From assembly GCA_012728775.1 (NCBI GenBank), contig JAAYEN010000157.1, positions 1 through 13,254 of the forward strand: a DNA stretch of 13,254 nucleotides, read 5' to 3'. Position numbers and translations under genes: made by a program. Positions 6,125 through 13,254 of this stretch are shown here, one piece after another. The DNA is from Tissierellia bacterium. GTDB lineage: Bacteria > Bacillota_A > Clostridia > Tissierellales > Peptoniphilaceae. Numbering within the stretch: the first letter of the stretch is position 1; the number at the start of each line of letters is the position of its first letter. Under the pieces are notes generated by a model. It saw only the letters and a list, made by a program, of their open reading frames with translations, did no database searches and was not told the DNA's origin.

Positions 6125-7366
6125 TTATTTAAATTTTTTATAAAGCGGAAATTTCTTTAATAAATTTAATACATCTTCTCTGATTTCTTCAACACTTCTC
6201 TTTTCGCTAAGAGTTTCCACCATCAGTTTTGCAACCTCTCTTACATCATCTTCTTTAAGTCCTCTAGTAGTAATCGCAGGTGTTCCGATTCTAACCCCTG
6301 AAGTTACAAATGGTGATTCTGGATCTTTAGGAATTGTGTTTTTGTTGGTTGTAATATGAACTTCCTTAAGCATAGCTTCTGCTTGTTTCCCAGTTAGTCC
6401 TAGATTTCTTACATCTAGTAATAATAGATGATTGTCAGTTCCTCCTGATACAAGTCTAACTCCACCTTCGCTTAAAACCTCTCCCATAGCTTTTGCATTT
6501 TTAATTACTTGTTCGCTATACTCTTTAAATTCAGGTTGTAATGCTTCTTTGAAAGACACTGCTTTGGCTGCGATTACGTGAACCAATGGTCCCCCTTGAA
6601 GTCCTGGGAAAACTGCTTTGTCTATGATTTTAGCATACTCTTCTTTACAAAGAATAGCTCCACCCCTAGGTCCTCTCAACGTTTTATGAGTTGTTGTAGT
6701 AACAAAATCTGCATGAGGTACTGGACTAGGATGAAGTCCTGTAGCTACCAAACCTGCAATATGAGCCATGTCTACCATAAAGTAGGCTTCTATATCCTTT
6801 GCAATTTTTCCAATTCTTTCGAAGTCTATTGTTCTAGGATATGCAGAAGCCCCTGCGACTATCATTTTAGGTTTGTTTTCTTTAGCAATTCTTTCTAACT
6901 CGTCATAGTCTATCATTTCATTTTCTTCGTCTACTCCATAAGCTATGAAGTTGTAAAGAATTCCTGATGCATTAACAGGGCTACCATGGGTTAAATGTCC
7001 GCCTTCAGAAAGATTCATTCCTAGTACAGTATCCCCAGGTTTTAAAACTGCTGTATAAACAGCTAAGTTAGCATTAGCTCCTGAGTGAGGTTGAACATTT
7101 GCGTGGTCTGCTTCGAATAACTCGCACAGTCTATCCCTAGCTAAATCTTCAACTATATCAGCATTTTCACATCCAGCATAATATCTTCTTCCTGGATATC
7201 CTTCTGCATATTTATTAGTAAATATAGTTCCCATAGCTTCCATTACTGCTTCGGATACAAAGTTCTCTGATGCGATAAGCTCTATTTCCTCTCGTTGTCT
7301 TCCTAATTCATTTTCCAACGCATTAAATACATCAATGTCCACGTTCTTTACATTTTCTAAATTCAT
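6125..7366 (-). CDS. glyA: Serine hydroxymethyltransferase
   Basis: This 413-residue protein, normal for bacterial SHMT, is the PLP enzyme that converts serine plus THF to glycine plus 5,10-methylene-THF. It shows the N-terminal [13 protein letters not shown] (29-41), [17 protein letters not shown] (51-67) and MVDMAHIAG (197-205, with D199 and H202). The PLP lysine is K228 in [14 protein letters not shown], and R359 (in GVRIGTPA) matches the substrate-carboxylate arginine. The ATG follows GAGGAG at a rather long spacing (about 12 nt). No riboswitch-like structure is obvious in the 94 bases upstream. It supplies the one-carbon unit that the methionine operon further upstream on the same strand would consume, so the pairing is functionally coherent although a MATE gene intervenes. 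Confidence 0.97.
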   Translation of the reverse strand: MNLENVKNVDIDVFNALENELGRQREEIELIASENFVSEAVMEAMGTIFTNKYAEGYPGRRYYAGCENADIVEDLARDRLCELFEADHANVQPHSGANANLAVYTAVLKPGDTVLGMNLSEGGHLTHGSPVNASGILYNFIAYGVDEENEMIDYDELERIAKENKPKMIVAGASAYPRTIDFERIGKIAKDIEAYFMVDMAHIAGLVATGLHPSPVPHADFVTTTTHKTLRGPRGGAILCKEEYAKIIDKAVFPGLQGGPLVHVIAAKAVSFKEALQPEFKEYSEQVIKNAKAMGEVLSEGGVRLVSGGTDNHLLLLDVRNLGLTGKQAEAMLKEVHITTNKNTIPKDPESPFVTSGVRIGTPAITTRGLKEDDVREVAKLMVETLSEKRSVEEIREDVLNLLKKFPLYKKFK

Positions 7367-7460
7367 TTTTGCAAATCACTCCTCGTTTTATTTATTATTT
7401 TATATACCCTTTTTCATTTAACACCATATCTACTTTTTAGTCAAGACAGCACTAAAAACT

Positions 7461-8834
7461 TTAAGATTTTTCCTCATTGGAAGTCATTTGGCTCATTACT
7501 TCTCTAAAACCAAAATAAAATACAATTCCTGTTACTGTTGAGGCTATAATATCTGAAATGGGTTCTGCTAAAATAATTGCGAAGAATTTGTCTTCTATAA
7601 ATCTAGGCAAAATGTAGATTAGTGGAAGGAGTAATATAATTTTTCTTAGAACAGCTAAAAATAATGAAGTTCTTGCATTTCCCATTGAAATAAATGTTTG
7701 CTGACACGCTATTTGAACTCCCATGGCAAAAGCGCCTGCCATATATATTCTAAGTCCTTTAGAGGCAAGTTGAATAATTTCAGGATTTGATGTAAAAAAT
7801 CTAGCAAAAAATCCTGGAAATAGTTGAAATAATGCCCAAAGTGTAGACGCATATCCAAAACAAGCAATTAAGAGGATTTTAAAAGTTTTTTGAACTCTAT
7901 CCCTATTTCTAGCCCCGAAGTTATAGCTTAAAATCGGCTGGGCTCCTTGGGTTAATCCAGATAAAGGTAAAAATAACATCATCATACAAGAAGACATTAT
8001 GGTCATAGCTCCCACCGCAGAGTCACCTACATATTTTAGCAAGCTAGTATTAAATGCTATCATAATAAAAGATTCTGTCACATTCATTACAAAAGGAGAC
8101 ATCCCCAACTGTATTGTCTTTGACATTATATTTTTTTCTAATTTAAAGTTTTCTTTTTTCAATTTTAAATTAGTTTCTTTTCCTGTCATAAATCTCATAA
8201 CCCAAAGAGCTGAAATTCCCTGGGAAATAATGGTCGCTAGAGCTGCTCCTCTTACATTCATATTCAGAGCAAATATTAATATAGGATCTAGTATTATATT
8301 TATAATCGCACCTATGGATACAGTTAGCATAGCAATTTTTGCAAATCCTTGGGCTGTAATAAACGAATTCATTCCTAGAGTTATCATAACAAAAGTAGAT
8401 CCTAATGTGTAAATCGTTAGATAATCCTTGGCGTATTGATAAGTGACATCACTTACTCCGAAGAGATAGAGAATTTCGTCCATAAATATTAATATAAAAA
8501 CCATAATTGCAAAAGAAAGTATAACCAAAGAGAAAAATGCATTTCCCATTATTTTTTCTGCTTCTTCTTTCTTACCTTGTCCCATTTTAATAGATGCAAG
8601 GGGTGCACCTCCTGCTCCAATAAGATATGCAAAAGCTGAAATTATTATAATTATAGGAGCAGTAACTCCAACTCCCGCCAAAGCATCTCCGCCGATTTCT
8701 GGTATATGACCGATATAAATTCTATCGACTAAATTATATAACAAAGAGACCAATTGCCCTATTATAGCTGGAAAGGCCATGGATAAAAATAACTTCTTAA
8801 CATCTCCTGTTCCTAATTTGTTTTCACTTTTCAA
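7461..8834 (-). CDS. MATE family multidrug/cation efflux protein (MepA-like)
   Basis: The 457-residue protein has about twelve membrane segments in two six-helix halves, the usual size for MATE transporters. Markers include FPAIIGQLVSLLYNLVDRIYIG (starting at 21), INIILDPILIF with D184 in the first half, and PLSGLTQGAQPILSYNFGA (290-308), typical of the MepA branch. MATE proteins export cationic drugs or metabolites by Na+ or H+ antiport; the substrate here cannot be told. The start is TTG (8834-8832) with GGGAGG 5 nt upstream; the next methionine (19) would cut into the first helix. It lies downstream of the methionine operon but is separated by a hairpin and a candidate promoter, so it is probably transcribed on its own. 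Confidence 0.92.
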   Translation of the reverse strand: MKSENKLGTGDVKKLFLSMAFPAIIGQLVSLLYNLVDRIYIGHIPEIGGDALAGVGVTAPIIIIISAFAYLIGAGGAPLASIKMGQGKKEEAEKIMGNAFFSLVILSFAIMVFILIFMDEILYLFGVSDVTYQYAKDYLTIYTLGSTFVMITLGMNSFITAQGFAKIAMLTVSIGAIINIILDPILIFALNMNVRGAALATIISQGISALWVMRFMTGKETNLKLKKENFKLEKNIMSKTIQLGMSPFVMNVTESFIMIAFNTSLLKYVGDSAVGAMTIMSSCMMMLFLPLSGLTQGAQPILSYNFGARNRDRVQKTFKILLIACFGYASTLWALFQLFPGFFARFFTSNPEIIQLASKGLRIYMAGAFAMGVQIACQQTFISMGNARTSLFLAVLRKIILLLPLIYILPRFIEDKFFAIILAEPISDIIASTVTGIVFYFGFREVMSQMTSNEEKS

Positions 8835-8861
8835 TTTTTCCTCCCTAAAGTTTAATCCAAC

Positions 8862-8891
8862 AAAAAAGGACTAGAAAACTAGCCATTTTTT
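8862..8891. terminator. Hairpin terminator after the methionine operon
   Basis: AAAAAAGG-A-CTAG (8862-8874) pairs with CTAGCC-A-TTTTTT (8879-8891) around an AAAA loop, with single unpaired A residues. T6 tracts lie on both sides, so it reads as a terminator on either strand. It sits about 90 bases past the fusion-gene stop and inside what would be the 5' leader of the MATE gene. Confidence 0.6.
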
Positions 8892-8907
8892 GCAATTCAT
8901 ATATAAT

Positions 8908-8913
8908 ATTATA
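8908..8913 (-). promoter_or_regulatory. Putative -10 box for the MATE gene
   Basis: A perfect TATAAT on the minus strand lies 73 bases upstream of the MATE start, in the context GTAGTATAAT also seen before nfnA. The -35 is poor. Transcription from here would begin just before the 8862-8891 hairpin. Confidence 0.4.
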
Positions 8914-8979
8914 CTACATAATTTTTTTATTAAAGTATTTCCCTATAAGTTTCACATAAAACTCAATCTAAAACTTTCA

Positions 8980-10737
8980 CTACTGCTCTATGTTTTCAAT
9001 TACTTTTGTCACTAGATCAACTCTATTAAAAGGAGTTATAATATAATAGCCATCAATATAATCCTTAATTTTTTCTCCAAAATACGTAGCAATTTCTACA
9101 GCCAGTTTGTCTGCAGTTTCTTTATCTACACCTTCATATCTATCTATGACATTTTGTTCTACATTTATTCCAGAAATTTCTGCATCCATAAATACCGCAT
9201 TCCTATGAGATACTACTGGCATTAATCCTCCCATAATAAAACCTTTTAATTTTGCTCTTGCTTTTTTTATATTTTCCACTGCTATATGAGAAATAACGGG
9301 CTGTGTATAAAAGACATTAACTCCTGCTTCTTCCTTTTTCTTAGCCCTTTGAAGTTCAATGTCAAAGTTTCTAGCATTTATATTAAGCGCTCCGCCGATA
9401 TTAATTTTATTTGTGAAAATATTTCTATTCATATCTACTACAAAATTCGCAAGTTTTGTAGAATTAAATTGGAATACACTCTTCACTTCATCTCTTTCAG
9501 CCGTAGGAATGGGGTCTCCAGTAATTAGTATTACATTCAAAATATTTTCAATATTAAGTCCCAAGAGTAGGGCTTTTGTTGCATTTATATTTCTATCTCT
9601 ACAAGTCATATGGACGATTGGGTCGATTCCCACTTCGTTTTTTATTTTATAAGCTGTGAAACTAGCATCTACTCTTACTCTCGCTACTGGACAATCTGCA
9701 ATGGTAATGGCATCTGCTCCAGCCTTGTCTAAGATTTTTACATTTTCAATATATTTATCCATATCCAAATTCTGCGGAGGATCATACTCTACTGCAATTG
9801 GTTTATTTCCATTTTCCAATTTATTCCTAAATAGATTTTCTGCGTAAGGATTTTCTAATTTTAATTCCTTTACCTTTTTTCTAGGTTCCCTCGGAACATG
9901 ATAGTCATTTAGCTTATCTGAAATAGTTTTTATAAATTCAGGCGTAGTTCCGCAGCATCCCCCGATTATATTTACTCCATAATCTAAAAGTCTCAACGTC
10001 GCATTGGCGAAATAATCTTTGTCATTGGAATAAAATGTTCTTCCGTTGATAACTGTCGGATATCCTGCGTTGGGCATTACTGATATTAATTTTTCTGGTA
10101 AGTCTATTTTTTCTAAATATTCTCTTAAATGAAGGGGACCTGAAACACAGTTAAAACCTATAGCATCGATAAATTCACATTCTGCTGCTTCATGTAAAAG
10201 ATTTTCTCCAATCTCTCCGTATCTAGTCTGTCCATCAGAACTTATAGAAAAAGAAGTTATAACAAATCCATTGGGTGCTTTTTCCTTTATATATTTAGCC
10301 ATTTTTGGAATCGAATCCAAAGATGAAAATGTTTCAATTAAAAAATCTTCAATTCCTTCTTCTAAGAAAACGTCTATAATTTCCTTATATTCTTCAAAAT
10401 TAGTTATTTCATCTGCACCAATTTGCCCAATATTTCCAAACACAATTGTATCAGTACCTTGGACTGCTTCTCTAGCTAGTTGAATTCCGGCTTTAATAAC
10501 ATTTTCTACCACATCAAATTCTGCTGTCAAAGCTCTTTTATTGGCTTGGAATGTATTTGTCTTTATAGCTTTTGCTCCAGCGTTTACGTATTCTTTGTGG
10601 ATTTCCAAAATAGTTTGGGCATCAAAAAGATTAGCTATTTCACATTCTGGCAATGGTTTAGAAGATTTTACTGGATAATAAGTTCCCATTCCTCCATCGA
10701 ATAGTAAAGGAAATTTAAATTTATTATTGTTTGTCAT
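8980..10737 (-). CDS. Bifunctional homocysteine S-methyltransferase / methylenetetrahydrofolate reductase (YitJ-like)
   Basis: This 585-residue fusion has two complete modules. Residues 1-285 form a homocysteine methyltransferase barrel: LLFDGGMGTY (11-20), GFNCVSGP (194-201) and GGCCGTT (259-265), with zinc ligands C197, C261 and C262. Residues about 300-585 form a MetF-type methylene-THF reductase: AVEYDPP (315-321, with E317), HMTCRDRN (376-383), ITGDP (405-409), FYTQPV (476-481) and GGLMPV (503-508). The second half makes methyl-THF for the MetH encoded just upstream. The first half transfers a methyl group to homocysteine from a donor that cannot be read from the sequence (S-methylmethionine or methyl-THF are candidates). 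The ATG overlaps the metH 3' end by 14 bp and has TTGGAGG 6 nt upstream. Domain order matches B. subtilis YitJ. Confidence 0.93.
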   Translation of the reverse strand: MTNNNKFKFPLLFDGGMGTYYPVKSSKPLPECEIANLFDAQTILEIHKEYVNAGAKAIKTNTFQANKRALTAEFDVVENVIKAGIQLAREAVQGTDTIVFGNIGQIGADEITNFEEYKEIIDVFLEEGIEDFLIETFSSLDSIPKMAKYIKEKAPNGFVITSFSISSDGQTRYGEIGENLLHEAAECEFIDAIGFNCVSGPLHLREYLEKIDLPEKLISVMPNAGYPTVINGRTFYSNDKDYFANATLRLLDYGVNIIGGCCGTTPEFIKTISDKLNDYHVPREPRKKVKELKLENPYAENLFRNKLENGNKPIAVEYDPPQNLDMDKYIENVKILDKAGADAITIADCPVARVRVDASFTAYKIKNEVGIDPIVHMTCRDRNINATKALLLGLNIENILNVILITGDPIPTAERDEVKSVFQFNSTKLANFVVDMNRNIFTNKINIGGALNINARNFDIELQRAKKKEEAGVNVFYTQPVISHIAVENIKKARAKLKGFIMGGLMPVVSHRNAVFMDAEISGINVEQNVIDRYEGVDKETADKLAVEIATYFGEKIKDYIDGYYIITPFNRVDLVTKVIENIEQ

Positions 10738-13075
10738 CTAATCCTCCAAAAAATTTTCTAGCTATAGATACATTAACTTTTGCGTCTTTTAAATAATAAT
10801 TTGCATCTATTTCTTTGCTATATTCTTCTGTCAAAACTGCACCACCAACCATTATCACAACGTCGGGAATCTCTTTTCTCAATTGAACAATTGTCTCTTT
10901 CATATTATCTAAAGTCGTAGTCATAAGGGCGCTTAAACCTACTAATTTTATATTATTTTTTATTGCTGTATCTACTACATCGCTTATTTCCACATCTTTT
11001 CCTAAATCTATTACATTGTATCCATAGTTTTCAAGAATTACTCTAGCGATATTTTTTCCAATATCGTGAACATCCCCCTTAACAGTGGCGACTATTATAT
11101 CTCCTTTAGAAATGGAATTCCTACCTTTTTTGGCAATAGAATCCTTTATCACTTCGAAACCAGCTTGGGCAGAATTAGCAGATTTAATTAATTGAGGCAA
11201 AAATATTCTTCCCTCTTCATAGTCTTCTCCCACTTTATCCAAGGCAGGAATTAATTCCTTATCTACAATTTCCAATTCTTCCATGGTATTTAGTAATTCA
11301 AGAACTTTTTCTTTAACAACTTTATCTAATCCTTTGGAGATAGCGGTAGCTATGTCGTATTCACCTGATTGGATTGTAGGTTTTTCTTCTTTCATATCCC
11401 CATAGATTTTTATAAAATTCTCTGTAGCATTTTCTTGATTGTTTAAAACTTTAAAAGCTCGTACAGCATCCATCATCGCCTTGGAATTTGGATTTATTAT
11501 TGCTAAATCCAATCCTGCATACATAGCCATAGTCAAAAAGCTTTGATTTATCAGCTCTCTTCCCGGCAAACCGAAACTAATATTAGAAACTCCCAAAGCT
11601 GTCTTAACACCTAGTTCTTCTTTTACCATAGTGATAGCTTTTAGAGTCTCCATGGCACTTTCTGGTTGGGATGATACAGTTAATGCTAGACAATCGATAT
11701 ATATATCTTCTTTGGATATTCCATATTCTTCAGCTCGATTAACAATCCTTCTTGCTATTTCCAATCTTTTTTTTGCTGTCTCGGGAATTCCCTTTTCGTC
11801 TAAAGCCAATCCTATTACCTGAGCATTATACTTTTTTACCAAAGGCAGGATTTCATCTAGCTTTTCATCTTCACCATTAACTGAGTTTACTATAGCCTTT
11901 CCATTGTAGACTCTTAGAGCTTTTTCAATTGCACCAGCCTTAGTGCTGTCAATTTGGATAGGCGTATCCAAGACAGATTGAATACCTTTAATGATTTTTT
12001 CTTGCATTTTCCCTTCGTCTACTCCAGGAAAACCTACATTTAAATCTAAAATATCTGCTCCACCATCTACTTGCTCAATGGCCTGGGTGATAAAATAGGA
12101 AATATCTTCATCTTTAAGGGCTTGTTGAAATCTCTTTTTACCTGTAGGATTTAGTCTTTCTCCTACGATTTTAAGGGAATTTGCTTCAATAAATTTTGTC
12201 CCCGATGAAGTTCCATAAATTTTATTTATTTTTCTATTTATTATATTTTTATTTTTTACTAGATTTCCTAATTCTTGAATATATTTTTCGTCAGTACCAC
12301 AGCAACCGCCTAGATATTTTACCCCTAAAGAATAAATCTTTTCCATTCCTGCTGCAAAGCCTTTTGCTTCTAAGTCATAAGTTCCATCCATTCTAGGAAG
12401 TCCTGCATTTGGTTTAATTATTATATCCAAATCTGTAATGGTAGTAAGTTTTTTTACCATATCATACATTTGAATTGGCCCAAGGGAGCAATTTATCCCG
12501 ATGGCATCTATTCCAAGCCCGCCAATGGAATTTACAAAGCTTTCAATGGATACTCCGGCAAAGGTTCTACCATCTTCTTCAAAACTCATAGTTACAAATA
12601 TTGGAAGATCGCTATTTTCTTTGGCAGCTAAAACTGCAGCACGAACTTCGTACAAATCAGTCATGGTTTCAATTACGATTAAGTCTGCATCTTTACCTGC
12701 AATTACAATTTCTTTAAAAATATCATAGGCTTCTTCAAATTTTAACGTTCCCATGGGCTCTAGCATCTCGCCCAAAGGTCCTATATCCAAAGCTATTTTT
12801 ACATTTTTATCTCCTACTGCAATTTTTCCATTTTCAATGGCTTTATTTACAACTTCATCTACGCTATAGCCTTGTAATTTTTTCCTATTCGCTCCAAATG
12901 TGCAAGTGTAAATGATTTCTGAACCAGCTTGAATATATTTTTTATGAACATCTATAATCATCTCGGGATTTTCAATATTTAATAACTCTGGAATTTGTCC
13001 TACCTTCATACCTGCTTTTTGAAGCATGGTTCCCATTCCACCATCTAATATAACAACTCTATTTTTCATATCCAC
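10724..13075 (-). CDS. metH: Cobalamin-dependent methionine synthase, lacking the activation domain
   Basis: From the GTG at 13075 the protein is 783 residues: homocysteine domain (about 1-290; zinc ligands C196, C258, C259), pterin-binding methyl-THF domain (about 300-560; KIVGERLNPTGKK at 302-314, DILDLNVG at 341-348), helical cap (about 575-655) and Rossmann B12 domain (about 655-775) with GDVHDIG (667-673) carrying the cobalt-ligating H670. E. coli MetH is about 1227 residues. The C-terminal AdoMet activation domain is absent here and is probably supplied by the gene ending at 13059. The frame stays open to an ATG at 13171, but that extension overlaps the upstream gene and precedes the conserved VVILDGGMGTML start. 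AGAGGTG (13082-13088), 6 nt before GTG 13075, fixes the start; the ATG at 13069 is the alternative. Confidence 0.93.
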   Translation of the reverse strand: MDMKNRVVILDGGMGTMLQKAGMKVGQIPELLNIENPEMIIDVHKKYIQAGSEIIYTCTFGANRKKLQGYSVDEVVNKAIENGKIAVGDKNVKIALDIGPLGEMLEPMGTLKFEEAYDIFKEIVIAGKDADLIVIETMTDLYEVRAAVLAAKENSDLPIFVTMSFEEDGRTFAGVSIESFVNSIGGLGIDAIGINCSLGPIQMYDMVKKLTTITDLDIIIKPNAGLPRMDGTYDLEAKGFAAGMEKIYSLGVKYLGGCCGTDEKYIQELGNLVKNKNIINRKINKIYGTSSGTKFIEANSLKIVGERLNPTGKKRFQQALKDEDISYFITQAIEQVDGGADILDLNVGFPGVDEGKMQEKIIKGIQSVLDTPIQIDSTKAGAIEKALRVYNGKAIVNSVNGEDEKLDEILPLVKKYNAQVIGLALDEKGIPETAKKRLEIARRIVNRAEEYGISKEDIYIDCLALTVSSQPESAMETLKAITMVKEELGVKTALGVSNISFGLPGRELINQSFLTMAMYAGLDLAIINPNSKAMMDAVRAFKVLNNQENATENFIKIYGDMKEEKPTIQSGEYDIATAISKGLDKVVKEKVLELLNTMEELEIVDKELIPALDKVGEDYEEGRIFLPQLIKSANSAQAGFEVIKDSIAKKGRNSISKGDIIVATVKGDVHDIGKNIARVILENYGYNVIDLGKDVEISDVVDTAIKNNIKLVGLSALMTTTLDNMKETIVQLRKEIPDVVIMVGGAVLTEEYSKEIDANYYLKDAKVNVSIARKFFGGLDDKQ

Positions 13076-13254
13076 AAGTTTCACCTCTTTTAATAAATTC
13101 ACATTCCATAAATAATCTACAATTTTCACATCCCGGTCTTCTCCGAGGTTGCTTTTTATCTGATATTCCAATAATGGCTGTAATAGATTTTCTAGGAATC
13201 ATAATTCCACTTTCAGTAGTAGTAATCCCCAAATCCTTTTCCCCATTTATTAAA
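13059..13254 (-). CDS. MetH activation-domain-like protein, partial (C-terminal 64 residues)
   Basis: A frame open from the window edge ends at TAG 13061-13059. It gives 64 residues: LINGEKDLGITTTESGIMIPRK... then SDKKQPRRR and a cysteine-rich tail with C-x2-C-x5-C-x8-C spacing, followed by GYEK. The stop lies inside metH, so the genes overlap by 17 bp. Position, coupling and the absence of an activation domain in MetH suggest a separate vitamin B12-dependent methionine synthase activation protein, which would re-methylate cob(II)alamin with AdoMet and a reductant. Only the tail is visible and no catalytic motif is in the window, so the assignment is mostly from context. The four cysteines could bind a metal or Fe-S cluster. 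Confidence 0.6.
   Translation of the reverse strand, partial: LINGEKDLGITTTESGIMIPRKSITAIIGISDKKQPRRRPGCENCRLFMECEFIKRGETCGYEK

Noticed and set aside
7434..7458. Perfect 8-bp inverted repeat (TTTTTAGT/ACTAAAAA) just after the MATE stop codon
   Set aside because: The stem is almost all A-T and has no T-tract after it on the minus strand, so I do not call it a terminator; MATE may read through into glyA.
7367..7460. Possible glycine or THF riboswitch ahead of glyA
   Set aside because: The 94-base gap is strongly AT-rich, with no conserved riboswitch core or multi-stem fold that I could recognise.
13076..13171. In-frame N-terminal extension of metH beginning MEYQIKSN
   Set aside because: It lies out of frame over the cysteine-rich C-terminus of the upstream gene and precedes both the ribosome binding site and the conserved MetH start.

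Overview
The window is AT-rich DNA from a low-GC Firmicute, most likely an anaerobe of the Clostridia/Tissierellia (Peptoniphilaceae-like) group. This rests on strong GGAGG-type ribosome binding sites, frequent TTG/GTG starts, short intergenic gaps with hairpin-plus-T-tract terminators, and gene content typical of anaerobes: NfnAB transhydrogenase, cobalamin-dependent methionine synthase, and a homocysteine methyltransferase/MTHFR fusion. The genus is an inference. No mobile element, CRISPR array, rRNA or tRNA was seen, and no gene-free stretch exceeds about 185 bases.

Layout. (1) 1-218 (-): 5' part of a small zinc-ribbon protein, cut by the window edge. (2) 400-2399 (+): a three-gene operon lrgA-lrgB-D-2-hydroxyacid dehydrogenase, closed by a bidirectional terminator shared with (3), 2437-4684 (-): nfnA-nfnB, electron-bifurcating NADH-dependent ferredoxin:NADP+ oxidoreductase. 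(4) 4825-5295 (-): a YbaK-type misacylated-tRNA deacylase with its own promoter and terminator, divergent from (5) 5463-6080 (+): a single-pass membrane protein of unknown function. A second bidirectional terminator separates it from (6) 6125-7366 (-): glyA. (7) 7461-8834 (-): a MATE efflux protein. (8) 8980-13254 (-): a tightly overlapping methionine operon, read in the order [C-terminal end of a separate MetH activation-domain protein] -> metH without an activation domain -> homocysteine S-methyltransferase/MTHFR fusion.

How the genes fit together. GlyA makes methylene-THF from serine, the MTHFR half of the fusion reduces it to methyl-THF, and MetH transfers the methyl group to homocysteine. 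The upstream activation-domain protein probably re-methylates cob(II)alamin in trans. NfnAB balances NADH, ferredoxin and NADPH. The lrgAB-dehydrogenase operon is best explained as transport plus redox conversion of a small 2-oxo/2-hydroxy acid (pyruvate/lactate or hydroxypyruvate/glycerate) rather than as a cell-lysis system.

The points most worth a second look are the lrgAB-dehydrogenase operon, the split methionine synthase with a four-cysteine tail on its activation partner, and the start correction for metH that follows from the overlap with that partner.
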